From Arthrobacter sp. B3I9 (GTDB taxonomy: Bacteria > Actinomycetota > Actinomycetes > Actinomycetales > Micrococcaceae), in NCBI RefSeq assembly GCF_030816935.1, contig NZ_JAUSYO010000001.1, positions 1,922,001 to 1,986,000 of the forward strand: 64,000 nt of DNA. Reading direction: 5' to 3'. The notes under the pieces are model-generated. The model worked only from the letters and a program-made list of their open reading frames with translations. It was not told where the DNA came from and searched no databases. How positions within the stretch are numbered: position 1 is the stretch's first letter; the number at the start of each line of letters is the position of its first letter. Made by a program: the position numbers and the translations under genes. Positions 8,696-18,696 of this stretch are shown here, piece after piece.

Positions 8696-11314
8696 CTACG
8701 CCGTGGCGGGTGCCTCGGGAGCGGCCAGCACCACATCGCTCACGGTCAGCTCGCCTTCACCGGCCACAAGCTCCAGCTCACGGGCGTTGGCAGCGGCCTT
8801 CAGGTCGGCGAGACCCGCCTTGAGCTGCGTGATGAGCGACTCCGAGGCGGTGATGGTCGCGGACAGCACTTCGGTGCGTTGCTTGACCTTGGCCTCGGAC
8901 TTGGCCTTGCGGATGCCGCTGAGGGCGATTCCCACCGTCGAAAGGAGGGTGGTGTCGCCGTCGACCTCGACCGGGGCCGGCCACGGCGCACGGTGCACGG
9001 ACCCGGCACGCCACCAGCTCCAGACCTCCTCGGTGGCAAAGGGCAGGAAGGGGGCAAACAGGCGCAGCAGCGTGTCCAGGCTGGTCGCGAGGGCTGCCAG
9101 CACGGATGCCTGCTGGGCTTCGCCGGCGGCGCCGTACGCACGGTCCTTGATCAGTTCCACGTAATCGTCGGTGAAGTGCCAGAAGTAGCTCTCGGTGATC
9201 TGCAGGGCCCGGGCGTAGTCGTAGTTCTCGAACGCCTTGGTGGCCTGCCGGACCACGTCGGACAGCTGGGCCAGCACGGCGCGGTCCAGGGGGTTGGCCA
9301 GGACCGACAGCTCGTGGGACACCACGGAGTCCTCCGTGGCGCCGAGGTTCAGCACGAACTTGGAGGCGTTGAGCAGCTTGATCGCCAGGCGGCGGCCGAT
9401 CTTCATCTGCGCGATCTCGTAGGCGGTGTCCGCCCCCAGCTTCGCGGAGGCCGCCCAGTAACGGACGGCGTCCGAGCCGAACTCCTCGAGCACGTCCGTG
9501 GGAACAATCACGTTGCCCTTGGACTTGGACATCTTCTTGCGGTCAGGGTCCAGGATCCAGCCCGAGATGGCCGCGTGCTTCCACGGCGCAACCTTCTGCA
9601 GGGCATCGGCGCGGACCACAGAGGAGAACAGCCAGGTCCGGATAATGTCATGTCCCTGCGGGCGGACATCGAAGGGGAAGACCTTGGCGAAGAGCGCCTC
9701 GTCGGTGCTCCAGCCGCCCACGATCTGCGGCGTCAGCGAGGACGTCGCCCACGTGTCGAGGACGTCGGCGTCGCCGATGAAGCCGCCGGGCACGCCGCGC
9801 TGGGCCTCCTCGTAGCCGGGCGCCGCGTCCGCGGCGGGATCCACCGGCAGCTGCGCGTCGGTCGGGACGATCGGGGCCGTGAAGTCGGGGTTGCCGTCGC
9901 TGTCCAGCGGGTACCAGACCGGCACCGGCACGCCGAAGAAGCGCTGGCGGGAGACCAGCCAGTCACCGTTGAGCCCGGAGATCCAGTTCTCGTACCGTGA
10001 TCGCATGAAGGCCGGGTGGAATTCGATCTCGGAGCCACGGCCGATCAGGCGCTCCCGGCGGTCCGCATCGCGGCCGCCGTTGCGGATGTACCACTGGCGG
10101 GAGGTGACCACTTCGAGGGGCTTGTCGCCCTTTTCGAAGAAGTTGACCGGGTGCATGATCTTTTTCGGCTCGCCGTCGAGGAGGCCGCCGGCGGCGAGGC
10201 GCTCCACCACGGCTTCCTTGGCGCTGAAGACGGTCTTGCCGGCGATTGCCTCGAAGCTCGCGCGGCCCTCGTCGGTGGTGATCCACTCGGGGGTTTCGCC
10301 GATGATGCGCCCGTCGCGGCCCACAATTGCGCGGGTAGGCAGCTGCAGCTCGCGCCACCAGGTGACGTCGGTCAGGTCACCGAAGGTGCACACCATGGCG
10401 ATGCCGGAGCCCTTGTCCGCTTTGGCGAGGGGGTGGGCCTTGACCTCCACCTCGACGCCGAACAGCGGGGAGGTGACCTTCCGGCCGAACAGCGGCTGGT
10501 ACCGTTCGTCGTCGGGATTCGCCACCAGCGCGGCGCACGCCGCCAGCAGCTCCGGGCGCGTGGTCTCGATGAAGATCTTCTCGCCGTCTTCGGTGAAGAA
10601 CGGGTAGCGGTAGTAGGCGCCCGGCACCTCGCGGTCCTCGAGTTCGGCCTGGGCCACGGCGGTGCGGAAGGTGACGTCCCACAGGGTGGGCGCCTCGGCC
10701 ATGTAGGCGTCGCCGCTGGCGAGGTTCGCCAGGAACGCGCGCTGGGAGATGGCGCGGGATTTGTCGTCGATGGTGCGGTACGTCAGATTCCAGTCCACGG
10801 ACAGGCCGAGGGTCTGGAAGAGGTTCTCGAAGACTTTCTCGTCCTCGACGGCGAGCTCCTCGCACAGCTCGATGAAGTTCCGGCGCGACACGACGTCGAA
10901 GTCGCGCTGGTTCTTGGCCGGCTCGGCCGGCGGCCGGTAGCCGGGGTCGTAAGCCACGGTGGGATCGCAGCGCACGCCGTAATAGTTCTGCACCCGGCGC
11001 TCGGTGGGCAGGCCGTTGTCGTCCCAGCCCATCGGGTAGAACACGTTCTTGCCGGTCATCCGCTGGTAGCGGGCCAGGACGTCGGTCTGGGTGTAGGAGA
11101 ACATGTGACCGACGTGCAGGGATCCGGACGCGGTGGGCGGGGGAGTGTCGATCGAGTAGACCTGCTCCCGGGTGGTCTCCGGGTTGAACCTGTAGGTCCC
11201 TTCCTCAAGCCAGCGCTTGGTGAGGGTCTCTTCGAGCCCCTCGAGGGCAGGTTTGTCCGGAACGTTGATGGGGGCGGTGGTGGGCGTGTCTGTACCCTGA
11301 GTGTCTTCAGCCAT
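8696..11314 (-). CDS. valS: Valine--tRNA ligase
   Basis: The 872-residue class I synthetase charges tRNA-Val. The HIGH-type motif appears as SGSLHVGHMFSYTQTD near residue 65, the editing domain follows, and KMSKSKGN appears near residue 590 (DRKKMSKSKGNVIVP). The C-terminal part contains the tRNA anticodon-binding helices and ends in a short coiled-coil-like tail. The start is ATG at 11,314, with GGAAG upstream on the minus strand. The motif sequence FYPMGWDDNGLPTERRVQ is of the ValS subtype with the 'DDNGLPTER' signature. The gene is transcribed alone, opposite to its neighbours. Confidence 0.95.
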   Translation of the reverse strand: MAEDTQGTDTPTTAPINVPDKPALEGLEETLTKRWLEEGTYRFNPETTREQVYSIDTPPPTASGSLHVGHMFSYTQTDVLARYQRMTGKNVFYPMGWDDNGLPTERRVQNYYGVRCDPTVAYDPGYRPPAEPAKNQRDFDVVSRRNFIELCEELAVEDEKVFENLFQTLGLSVDWNLTYRTIDDKSRAISQRAFLANLASGDAYMAEAPTLWDVTFRTAVAQAELEDREVPGAYYRYPFFTEDGEKIFIETTRPELLAACAALVANPDDERYQPLFGRKVTSPLFGVEVEVKAHPLAKADKGSGIAMVCTFGDLTDVTWWRELQLPTRAIVGRDGRIIGETPEWITTDEGRASFEAIAGKTVFSAKEAVVERLAAGGLLDGEPKKIMHPVNFFEKGDKPLEVVTSRQWYIRNGGRDADRRERLIGRGSEIEFHPAFMRSRYENWISGLNGDWLVSRQRFFGVPVPVWYPLDSDGNPDFTAPIVPTDAQLPVDPAADAAPGYEEAQRGVPGGFIGDADVLDTWATSSLTPQIVGGWSTDEALFAKVFPFDVRPQGHDIIRTWLFSSVVRADALQKVAPWKHAAISGWILDPDRKKMSKSKGNVIVPTDVLEEFGSDAVRYWAASAKLGADTAYEIAQMKIGRRLAIKLLNASKFVLNLGATEDSVVSHELSVLANPLDRAVLAQLSDVVRQATKAFENYDYARALQITESYFWHFTDDYVELIKDRAYGAAGEAQQASVLAALATSLDTLLRLFAPFLPFATEEVWSWWRAGSVHRAPWPAPVEVDGDTTLLSTVGIALSGIRKAKSEAKVKQRTEVLSATITASESLITQLKAGLADLKAAANARELELVAGEGELTVSDVVLAAPEAPATA

Positions 11315-11408
11315 GGGCCAATTCTTCCACTAACTTCCGCAGCCTTCCGCACCGGCGGTGATCGGGCGGGGTTGCGGTCCCGGCCGGAACGTGAAGTAGC
11401 ATGCGCAG

Positions 11409-11768
11409 ATGGAGGATATGCCAGGCGCTTTCGCCATCAAGCGCGTCTATGAGGACCCCGCGGACGACGACGGCTGCCGGGTCCTGGTGGACCGTCTCTG
11501 GCCGCGCGGCGTGACCAAGGAACGCGCGCACCTGGAGCTGTGGCTCAAGGAGGTGGCGCCGTCGCCGCCGTTGCGGCAGGAGTTCGCGCACATGCAGGAA
11601 CGCTTCGCCGATTTCCGGGAGGCCTACGAGGCCGAACTGGAGGACAACCCAGCTGTGCAGACCCTGCAGGAACTCGCCGCTGCACACGGGAAAGTGACGC
11701 TGCTGTTCGGCGCCAAGGACCCGCAGACCAACCACGCCCGGGTGCTGCTGGAATTCCTGCAGCGCTGA
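11409..11768 (+). CDS. DUF488 family protein (YeaO-like)
   Basis: The 119-residue protein has the family's core motifs: IKRVYEDP, DGCRVLVDRLWPRGVTKE, LWLKEVAPS, FREAYEAEL and LLFGAKDPQTNHARVLLEFL. DUF488 proteins are small, soluble and uncharacterised. ATG at 11,409 is used here; an ATG at 11,418 is possible but sits only 2 nt from the GGAGG. The gene is divergent from valS with a gap of about 95 bp. Confidence 0.85.
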   Translation: MEDMPGAFAIKRVYEDPADDDGCRVLVDRLWPRGVTKERAHLELWLKEVAPSPPLRQEFAHMQERFADFREAYEAELEDNPAVQTLQELAAAHGKVTLLFGAKDPQTNHARVLLEFLQR

Positions 11769-11785
11769 GCATGGCGCGGGGTGTC

Positions 11786-11816
11786 CGGCCGCGGGCGTTA
11801 GGGCGGCGGGCGTTAG
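11786..11816 (+). repeat. 15-bp tandem duplication between DUF488 and SDR genes
   Basis: GCGGGCGTTAGGGCG is followed directly by GCGGGCGTTAGGGTG, differing at one base. It sits a few bases upstream of the SDR gene start, in the position expected for its promoter or leader. Confidence 0.8.
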
Positions 11817-11825
11817 GGTGGTGCC

Positions 11826-12659
11826 ATGACTGAGGAAATCGATAACGCGGGAACTGCAACCGCGGGAACTGCCAACGCGGGAACTGCCAACGCAGGAACT
11901 GCAAAACCAGCAACAGTAGTCAAAGCGGCACTCGTCACCGGCGCCAGCACCGGAATCGGCGAAGCCACCGTCCGTGCCCTGCGGAACGAGGGCTGGACCG
12001 TTTACGCCGTCGCCCGCCGCGCGGACCGGCTGGACGCGCTCGCCGCCGAAACCGGCGCCGTCGCTCTCCCGGCCGACGTGACCCAGGACGCCGACGTCGC
12101 GGGGATCCTGGAGGCGGTGACGCGGGCGGGCGGCATTGACACCCTGATCAACGTCGCCGGCGGCGCGCGCGGTGCCGACAAGGTGGCCGACGCCAAGGAC
12201 GAGGACTGGGACTGGATGTACCAGGTGAACGTGCTCGGCACCATGAAACTGACCCGGGCCTTCCTGCCGATGCTGCGCGAGTGCGGCGAAGGCACTGTCC
12301 TGAACCTGACCTCGACGGCGGGACTTGCCGCCTACGAGGGTGGCGGTGGCTACAACGCTGCCAAGTTCGCCCAGCATGCCCTTACCGGTGCGCTGCGGCT
12401 GGAGGAAGCCGAACACAACGTCCGGGTGATCGAGGTGGCCCCCGGCCTGGTGCAGACGGAGGAGTTCGCCCTGAACCGGCTCGGCGACCAGGCCGCCGCG
12501 GCCAAGGTGTACGCCGGCGTCGAGAAGCCTTTGACTGCCGAGGACGTCGCCGACGTCGTCCGGTACGCCGTGGTGGCCCCGCACCACGTGAACCTGGACC
12601 AGATCGTGATCCGCCCGGTGGCGCAGGCCGCCAACTTCAAGCTGATCCGCAAGGGCTAG
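11826..12659 (+). CDS. Short-chain dehydrogenase/reductase
   Basis: The 277-residue protein has the classical SDR cofactor motif TGASTGIGEA near residue 40 and the YxxxK active-site motif in GYNAAKFAQH. ARRADRLDAL after beta-2 suggests NADP(H) preference. An extra N-terminal segment of about 30 residues consists of AGTAN/AGTAT pentapeptide repeats coded by near-identical 15-bp units (about 11,848-11,905), so the start may lie downstream of the repeat. The substrate cannot be inferred. The stop codon lies in the first copy of a 17-bp duplication shared with the convergent gene. Confidence 0.9.
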   Translation: MTEEIDNAGTATAGTANAGTANAGTAKPATVVKAALVTGASTGIGEATVRALRNEGWTVYAVARRADRLDALAAETGAVALPADVTQDADVAGILEAVTRAGGIDTLINVAGGARGADKVADAKDEDWDWMYQVNVLGTMKLTRAFLPMLRECGEGTVLNLTSTAGLAAYEGGGGYNAAKFAQHALTGALRLEEAEHNVRVIEVAPGLVQTEEFALNRLGDQAAAAKVYAGVEKPLTAEDVADVVRYAVVAPHHVNLDQIVIRPVAQAANFKLIRKG

Positions 12660-12687
12660 CCGCCGGCCGGGGCTAGCCGCCGGCCGG
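12654..12687. repeat. Perfect 17-bp tandem duplication spanning two convergent stop codons
   Basis: GGCTAGCCGCCGGCCGG occurs at 12,654-12,670 and again at 12,671-12,687. GCTAGC is itself a palindrome, so each copy holds TAG on both strands. The SDR gene uses the TAG in copy 1 and the convergent EEP gene uses the TAG in copy 2. Confidence 0.92.
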
Positions 12688-13701
12688 GACGGACAAGGTG
12701 GCCAGAACGGCAGCATGGTCGGTCCCGGGCACGGCCTGCACCGAATACCCGCTGCTGCGCACGTGGGGGCTGGTCACGATGTGGTCAATCACCACGCCAG
12801 GGAGCGGCTGGCCGTCCTTGGGCCAGGTTGGAACGAAGCGCGCCCGGGCCGCCACCCCCACGTCCACGAGGCCGCCTGCAGTGTCCGGCCCCGCCGGGCC
12901 GCCGTCCAGGAATTCGCGGAACTCGGAATGGTCGAAGGTGGCATTGAAATCGCCGAGCAGCAGCAGGTTGCCCTGGCGGGCGGCCAGGCCGCCCAACGCA
13001 GCAAGGTCGCTACGCCACGAGGCGGCCTGACCCTCGACGGGGGCGTGGACGTGCACGTTGGTTACTGCCACCCGCGCCGGCCTGCCGCCCGCGTCCAGGT
13101 CCAGGCTCAGGGTCGGGATGGAGAAGGCGGTGCCTTCCAGGGTGTCCAGCGGAAGCAGGGGCCGGGCCGCATACACGCCGCTGCCTTCGGCGCCGTTCAA
13201 GGGGTTGCTGGCCCGGTGCGGCAGCAGTGTCGCCAGGCCCGCCGCGTCCAGCCGCCGCTCCAGGGCCGGCGAAAGCTCCTGGAGGGCCAGCAGGCCGATC
13301 CCGTTCTCCCGGACCAGCCGGACGATGGCTTCCGCGTCGGCCTCGCCCAGCCTTGTGTTCAGGCTCATAATTTTCAGTTCCGCCGTCCCGGGGGACGGGT
13401 CTCCTTGTCCGGGGCCAGGTTCACCGCGCCGGTCCAGCAGCCGGTCCGGCGGGAACAGCCACAGGAGCTGGACTGCCAGGAGCCCGGCGGCCGGCAGGAC
13501 CGCCCAGGAGCGGCGGCTCGGCAGCGCCAGCAGCAGGGACGCCGCGGCGGGGAACACGAGCCATGGCGTGAAGGCCACCAGCTGCACCACCGGCGTCGGC
13601 CACGCGGCCGGGACCGCCCGGAAGACTGACAGCACCGCCACGGGGGCGGCAACCAGGGCGGTCGACAGCTGCCAGCGGCGGCGTACACGGCTGCTCGTCA
13701 C
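12673..13701 (-). CDS. Membrane-anchored endonuclease/exonuclease/phosphatase (EEP) family protein
   Basis: From GTG at 13,701 the product has 342 residues. Three hydrophobic helices fill about the first 100 residues, then an EEP domain follows with MSLNTRLG, LLALQELSP, VTNVHVHAP, LLLGDFNAT and a C-terminal GTDHAAVLATL. These are the metal-binding Asn/Glu, Asp-Asn and Asp-His positions of the fold. The domain is probably extracytoplasmic; members cleave nucleic acids, phospholipids or inositol phosphates. An open frame continues upstream to 13,890 but is Arg/His-rich and lacks a ribosome site, so the GTG is preferred. It is divergent from the GDPD gene. Confidence 0.85.
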   Translation of the reverse strand: MTSSRVRRRWQLSTALVAAPVAVLSVFRAVPAAWPTPVVQLVAFTPWLVFPAAASLLLALPSRRSWAVLPAAGLLAVQLLWLFPPDRLLDRRGEPGPGQGDPSPGTAELKIMSLNTRLGEADAEAIVRLVRENGIGLLALQELSPALERRLDAAGLATLLPHRASNPLNGAEGSGVYAARPLLPLDTLEGTAFSIPTLSLDLDAGGRPARVAVTNVHVHAPVEGQAASWRSDLAALGGLAARQGNLLLLGDFNATFDHSEFREFLDGGPAGPDTAGGLVDVGVAARARFVPTWPKDGQPLPGVVIDHIVTSPHVRSSGYSVQAVPGTDHAAVLATLSVPAGG

Positions 13702-13911
13702 CGGGCAGTCCGAAACACTCCGGAGGTGGTCATGGCTCGAGTCTAGGCAGTTCCTGCGGCGGCGTCGCCGGTGTTGTGGTTGGCACGACAGGAAGACGCA
13801 ACATTCACCATCCCGTGGTGTGCCGGCCAGCAGGCCGTGGCCGGGTGTTTGCCGCGGACCGGGACCGTGGCAGGCGCAACTGCACACCACCAGAGTGGAG
13901 ACCCTTTTCCC

Positions 13912-14982
13912 ATGCGAATCCCGACCAAGCGGGGCGCCGTCGTACTCAGCGCCGCCCTGCTCCTCGCCACGTCAGTCCAGGCCCACGCCGCGGACACGAA
14001 CGCCCACGGCACGGACAATCATTTCGACCTTGAAGCCCATCGCGGCGGACTCGGCCTGACCGTTGAATCGACGCTGGCTTCCTTTGCCCGCGGCATGGAG
14101 ACCGGTGTTTCCACTCTGGAGCTTGACCTCCAGATCACCAAGGACGGCCGCGAGGTCATCACACACGACCGCAAGGTCAGCGGCAAGAAGTGCCTGGACA
14201 CGGCCCCGGTCACCCCCAATGACCCAGCGTTCCCCTATGTAGGCAAGTACATCAAGGACCTGACGTTTGAGCAGGTCCGCAGCCTGGACTGCGGTTCGCT
14301 GACCCAGCCGGAGTTCCCGGGCCAAGTGGCCTCTCCCGGGGCTCAGATGCCGACGCTTGCCGAAGTGTTTGCGCTCGCCGACTCACGCCGGGCCAGCCAG
14401 GTGAAGTTCAATATCGAAACGAAGGTCGAAGCCGGCGCGCCGGAGGAAACGGCCCCTCGCGAACAGTTCGTCAACGTCGCCCTCCGGGAAATCAAGGCCG
14501 CCCACATGCAGAGCCGGGTCTCCATCGAAAGCTTCGACTGGGGTTCACTGCGACTGGTCCAGCAGCAGGCACCGCAGATCCCCACGGTCGCCCTGACCAA
14601 CAAAGACTTCCTCCAGGCGGGCCAGCCCGGCAGCTCGCCCTGGCTGGGCGGGATCGACGCCGACGACTTCGGCGGCGACCTGGTGGCCGCAGCGGCGTCG
14701 CTGCACTTCAGCGCTATCTCACCAGTGCATGGCTCACCCCAAAACGGCAAGGTGACCGACCCAGACTACGTCCCCTATGTCACCCCGGACATGGTGCAGC
14801 GCGCCCACGCCGCAGGCATGCGGGTCATCCCCTGGACGGTCGATGACCGGCCGACCATGCAGGCGATGATCGACGCCGGCGTCGATGGGATCATCACCGA
14901 CTACCCAGACCGGCTCCGCGAGGTCATGGCTGCAGCCGGAATGAAACTTCCGCAGAACTTTGAGCTTCAGCCCGGCCGATAG
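13912..14982 (+). CDS. Secreted glycerophosphodiester phosphodiesterase family protein
   Basis: From ATG at 13,912 the product has 356 residues. A clear Sec signal peptide (MRIPTKRGAVVLSAALLLA, then SVQAHA) should cleave near residue 28. The mature protein has the GDPD signatures FDLEAHRGGLGLTVESTLASF and LELDLQITKDG, HDRKV, and the C-terminal WTVDDRPTMQAMIDAGVDGIITDYPDRL. These enzymes release sn-glycerol 3-phosphate from glycerophosphodiesters outside the membrane. GGAG about 12 nt upstream is a usable ribosome site; the open frame extends further upstream without a better start. A large hairpin follows at 14,990. Confidence 0.92.
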   Translation: MRIPTKRGAVVLSAALLLATSVQAHAADTNAHGTDNHFDLEAHRGGLGLTVESTLASFARGMETGVSTLELDLQITKDGREVITHDRKVSGKKCLDTAPVTPNDPAFPYVGKYIKDLTFEQVRSLDCGSLTQPEFPGQVASPGAQMPTLAEVFALADSRRASQVKFNIETKVEAGAPEETAPREQFVNVALREIKAAHMQSRVSIESFDWGSLRLVQQQAPQIPTVALTNKDFLQAGQPGSSPWLGGIDADDFGGDLVAAAASLHFSAISPVHGSPQNGKVTDPDYVPYVTPDMVQRAHAAGMRVIPWTVDDRPTMQAMIDAGVDGIITDYPDRLREVMAAAGMKLPQNFELQPGR

Positions 14983-14989
14983 GCCCGGC

Positions 14990-15041
14990 GTTCCTGCGTT
15001 TCGCTGCCCGGCGGTCCGCGCTTGCAGTGAAACGCAGGAAC
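14990..15041 (+). terminator. Long-armed hairpin after the GDPD gene
   Basis: GTTCCTGCGTTTCGCTGC and GCAGTGAAACGCAGGAAC pair over 18 bp with one mismatch around a 16-nt loop. TTCTCC follows, so the U tract is weak. It separates the GDPD gene from the ileS leader. Confidence 0.6.
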
Positions 15042-15059
15042 TTCTCCGGTAACATCTAG

Positions 15060-15323
15060 TTATCAGCTTTGACCCGGCCATCACCGGTGAGCTTCCGGAA
15101 GAACGCCCACGCCGCATCAGCGCGCGCCGGGCCGGTAGAACCGGACGGGTAAGCCCGTCACAGCAGTAATGAGCGGCCGACGCCGGAGCAGCTTCCCTTG
15201 GGGGCAGAGCCGGTGGCGGTAAGTGAGGTGGTACCGCGGTGCCGGTGCTGTTGCAAGACAGCGCACGGGCCGTCCTCGCATCCTGAATGATCCTTTGTTC
15301 ACCAGCTCAACCCAGGATGTCGA
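15060..15323 (+). promoter_or_regulatory. T-box riboswitch controlling ileS
   Basis: The leader contains the canonical T-box core AAGTGAGGTGGTACCGCGGT (15,221-15,240), whose UGGU pairs with the CCA end of uncharged tRNA. Upstream, a compact stem-I-like hairpin at about 15,072-15,098 displays ATC at 15,080-15,082, an isoleucine specifier codon. The short stem I and the lack of a terminator U tract between the T-box core and the ileS start fit the translational T-boxes known upstream of actinobacterial ileS genes. Shortage of charged tRNA-Ile should free the ileS ribosome site. Confidence 0.92.
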
Positions 15324-15324
15324 G

Positions 15325-18300
15325 ATGACTTATTACCCGAAGGCCTCCGCCGCGCACTCCGGCGCAGGCACCCACCCGGCTGCGTCCAACAACCCGGGCG
15401 TGTCCGCCTCCGTGAAGTTCCCGGAAATCGAAGAACGCATCCTCAAGTACTGGGATGAGGACGGCACCTTCCAGGCCAGCATCGACCAGCGGGACTCCGA
15501 TGTTCCCGGCGGGAAGCCCGGCAGCAACGAATTCGTCTTCTACGACGGCCCTCCCTTCGCGAACGGTCTGCCGCACTACGGCCACCTCCTGACCGGCTAC
15601 GCCAAGGACCTCGTGGGCCGGTACCAGACCCAGCGCGGACGCCGCGTCGAGCGCCGCTTCGGCTGGGACACCCACGGGCTGCCCGCTGAGCTTGAAGCCA
15701 TGAAGCAGCTCGGCATGACGGACAAGACCCAGATCGAGGCCATGGGCATCGACAAGTTCAACGACGCCTGCCGCGCCTCCGTGATGAAGTACGCCGACGA
15801 ATGGAAGAGCTACGTCACCCGCCAGGCCCGCTGGGTGGACTTCGAGAACGACTACAAGACGCTCAACGTCGAGTACATGGAGTCGGTGCTGTGGGCGTTC
15901 AAGCAGCTGCACGAGAAGGGCCTCACCTACAACGGCTACCGCGTACTGCCGTACTGCTGGAAGGACGAGACGCCGCTGTCCAACCATGAACTGCGCATGG
16001 ACGACGACGTCTACAAGAACCGCCAGGACCAGACCGTCACGGTGACCTTCCCCATCACGGCGGGGGAGTCGGAGCTGTCCCGGCAGCTCGCCGGGGTGCA
16101 GGCGCTGGCCTGGACCACCACGCCGTGGACGCTGCCCACCAACGCAGCGCTCGCCGTCGGGCCTTCCATCGATTACGTGGTCCTTCCGGCGGGGCCCAAC
16201 GGCGTGAAGGCCGCGTCCGCCGACGCGCCGGTCACCGGCAGCTTCCTGCTGGCCGCTGAGCTGCTGGGCGCCTACGCGAAGGACCTCGGGTATGGCGACG
16301 GCGCGGAGGGGGTCGCGGCCGCCGAAGCCGCGGTCACGTCACGGCACACCGGTGCCGAGCTTGAGGGCCTGGAGTACGAGCCGCTCTGGGACTACTTTGC
16401 CGACAACGAGAAGTACGGCAACCAGAACGCCTGGCGCATCCTCGTGGCGGACTACGTCACCACCACCGACGGTACCGGCCTCGTCCACCAGTCCCCGGCC
16501 TACGGCGAGGACGACCAGAAGGTCTGTGAAGAGGCCGGCATCCCCGTAGTCCTCTCCGTGGACGAGGGCGCGAAATTCCTGCCGCTGTTCAGCCACGGCC
16601 CGCTTGCCGGGATCGCCGGCCTGCAGGTCTTCGAGGCCAACAAGCCCATCACCCAGGTGCTCCGCGCCCAGGGCCGCCTGGTGCGGCAGGCCAGCTACGA
16701 GCACAGCTACCCGCACTGTTGGCGCTGCCGCAACCCGCTGATCTACCGCGCCGTATCCTCCTGGTATGTCGAGGTCACCAAGTTCAAGGACCGCATGTCC
16801 GAGCTGAACCAGGAGATCAACTGGATCCCGGGGAACGTCAAGGACGGCCAGTTCGGCAAGTGGCTCGCCAACGCCCGCGACTGGTCCATCAGCCGCAACC
16901 GCTACTGGGGCAGCCCCATCCCGGTCTGGCAGTCCAGCGACCCGGACTACCCGCGCACGGACGTCTACGGCTCACTCGCCGAGATCGAGGCCGACTTCGG
17001 CCGCCTGCCCCTGAACAAGGCCGGCGAAGTCGACCTGCACCGGCCCTTCATCGACGAACTGACCCGGCCGAACCCGGACGACCCCCGCACCCCGGAGGAA
17101 GGCCAGTCCGTCATGCGCCGCGTCGAGGACGTCCTGGACGTGTGGTTCGACTCCGGTTCCATGCCCTACGGCCAGGTCCACTACCCGTTCCAGAACGAGG
17201 AATGGTTCGACACCCACAACCCGGCGGACTTCATCGTCGAATACATCGGCCAGACCCGCGGCTGGTTCTACATGCTGCACATCCTCTCCACCGCGCTGTT
17301 TGACCGCCCGGCGTTCCGCAACGTCATCAGCCACGGCATCGTGCTGGGCTCGGACGGGCAGAAGATGTCCAAGAGCCTGCGCAACTACCCGGACGTCTCC
17401 GAGGTCCTGGACCGCGACGGCTCCGACGCGATGCGCTGGTTCCTGATGTCCAGCCCCATCCTGCGCGGCGGCAACCTCGTCGTCACCGAGCAGGGCATCC
17501 GCGACGGCGTGCGCCAGGTCATCCTGCCGCTGTGGAACGTGTACAGCTTCTTCACGCTGTACACGAACGCAGCCGGTGGAACCGGTGGAGAAGCGAAGGG
17601 GTATGACGCGAAGCTCCGCTACGACGGCTACGCGGACACCCTGGACCAGTACCTGATGGCCAACACCGGCGAGCTGGTCAAGAACATGACCGTGCAGCTG
17701 GACAGCTACGACATTTCCGGTGCCTGCGACGAACTCCGCAGCTACCTGGACATGCTCACCAACTGGTACGTCCGCCGCAGCCGCCAGCGCTTCTTTGACG
17801 AGAACGTGGACGCCTTCGATGCGCTCTACACGGCGCTGGAGACCGTCAGCCGTGTGGCGGCGTCGCTGCTGCCGCTGATCTCCGAGGAGATCTGGCGCGG
17901 CCTCACCGGCGGCCGTTCCGTGCACCTGGCCGACTGGCCGGACGCGTCGCTGTTCCCGGCCAATCCCGGCCTCGTCGAGGCCATGGACCGGGTCCAGCAG
18001 ATCTGCTCCACCGGATCCTCGCTGCGCAAGGCCGCCAACCTCCGCGTGCGCCTTCCGCTGCAGGAACTCACCGTCGTGGCACCGGGCGCGGGCGCGCTGG
18101 AAGGCTTTGCCGCCGTCGTCGCCGATGAACTGAACCTGCGCTCGGTCCGCCTGCTCGACGCCGAAACCGCCTCCCCGGCGGAGTTCGGCATCGAACAGAA
18201 GCTCGTGGTCAATGCCCGGGCCGCCGGCCCGCGCCTGGGCAAGAACGTGCAGCAGGCCATCAAGGGGTCGAAGTCCGGAGACTGGTCGGTGGACGACGCC

Positions 18301-18693
18301 GGCGTGGTCACCGCCGGCGGGCTCGAACTCGAACCGCAGGAGTACACGCTGGAAACCGTCGTGGCCGAAGCCGCGGAGGGCGAAGGATCCCGCGCAGCGG
18401 CTGTCCTGCCCGGCGGCGGCTTCGTGGTCCTAAACACCGAGGTCACGCCGGAACTCGAGGCCGAAGGGCTGGCACGCGACATGGTCCGCGCCATCCAGCA
18501 GGCCCGTAAGGACGCCGGACTCAACGTCAGCGACCGGATCCGCACTGAAGTCACGGCGGCGCAGGATGTTGTCGACGCCGTGAAGGCGCACGAGAACCTC
18601 GTCGTGACCGAAACGCTCACGGTGGAACTCGGGCTGTACTCCAACGGTCACGAGACCGAGCTGCAGATCACCGTCGAAAAAGTGGAGGCCTGA
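15325..18693 (+). CDS. ileS: Isoleucine--tRNA ligase
   Basis: The 1,122-residue class I synthetase charges tRNA-Ile. The HIGH-type motif is [20 protein letters not shown] and the KMSKS motif is [15 protein letters not shown]. The zinc-binding-like [11 protein letters not shown] lies between them, and the large editing domain precedes it. Size and motif order match the long (eukaryote-like, mupirocin-resistant type) IleS group usual in actinobacteria. An open frame starts at 15,223 inside the T-box; I chose ATG 15,325, which has AGGA at 15,314-15,317 and begins the conserved N-terminus. folC starts 3 bp after the stop. Confidence 0.96.
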   Translation: MTYYPKASAAHSGAGTHPAASNNPGVSASVKFPEIEERILKYWDEDGTFQASIDQRDSDVPGGKPGSNEFVFYDGPPFANGLPHYGHLLTGYAKDLVGRYQTQRGRRVERRFGWDTHGLPAELEAMKQLGMTDKTQIEAMGIDKFNDACRASVMKYADEWKSYVTRQARWVDFENDYKTLNVEYMESVLWAFKQLHEKGLTYNGYRVLPYCWKDETPLSNHELRMDDDVYKNRQDQTVTVTFPITAGESELSRQLAGVQALAWTTTPWTLPTNAALAVGPSIDYVVLPAGPNGVKAASADAPVTGSFLLAAELLGAYAKDLGYGDGAEGVAAAEAAVTSRHTGAELEGLEYEPLWDYFADNEKYGNQNAWRILVADYVTTTDGTGLVHQSPAYGEDDQKVCEEAGIPVVLSVDEGAKFLPLFSHGPLAGIAGLQVFEANKPITQVLRAQGRLVRQASYEHSYPHCWRCRNPLIYRAVSSWYVEVTKFKDRMSELNQEINWIPGNVKDGQFGKWLANARDWSISRNRYWGSPIPVWQSSDPDYPRTDVYGSLAEIEADFGRLPLNKAGEVDLHRPFIDELTRPNPDDPRTPEEGQSVMRRVEDVLDVWFDSGSMPYGQVHYPFQNEEWFDTHNPADFIVEYIGQTRGWFYMLHILSTALFDRPAFRNVISHGIVLGSDGQKMSKSLRNYPDVSEVLDRDGSDAMRWFLMSSPILRGGNLVVTEQGIRDGVRQVILPLWNVYSFFTLYTNAAGGTGGEAKGYDAKLRYDGYADTLDQYLMANTGELVKNMTVQLDSYDISGACDELRSYLDMLTNWYVRRSRQRFFDENVDAFDALYTALETVSRVAASLLPLISEEIWRGLTGGRSVHLADWPDASLFPANPGLVEAMDRVQQICSTGSSLRKAANLRVRLPLQELTVVAPGAGALEGFAAVVADELNLRSVRLLDAETASPAEFGIEQKLVVNARAAGPRLGKNVQQAIKGSKSGDWSVDDAGVVTAGGLELEPQEYTLETVVAEAAEGEGSRAAAVLPGGGFVVLNTEVTPELEAEGLARDMVRAIQQARKDAGLNVSDRIRTEVTAAQDVVDAVKAHENLVVTETLTVELGLYSNGHETELQITVEKVEA

Positions 18694-18696
18694 GCC

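Noticed and set aside
8243..10000. 585-codon plus-strand frame over the 3' half of valS
   Set aside because: valS on the other strand has all synthetase motifs; this frame is Arg/Gly-rich and spans two genes, so it is a shadow.
12659..13910. Longer EEP protein starting at 13,890
   Set aside because: The added 63 residues are Arg/His/Cys-rich without a ribosome site and overlap the promoter region of the GDPD gene.
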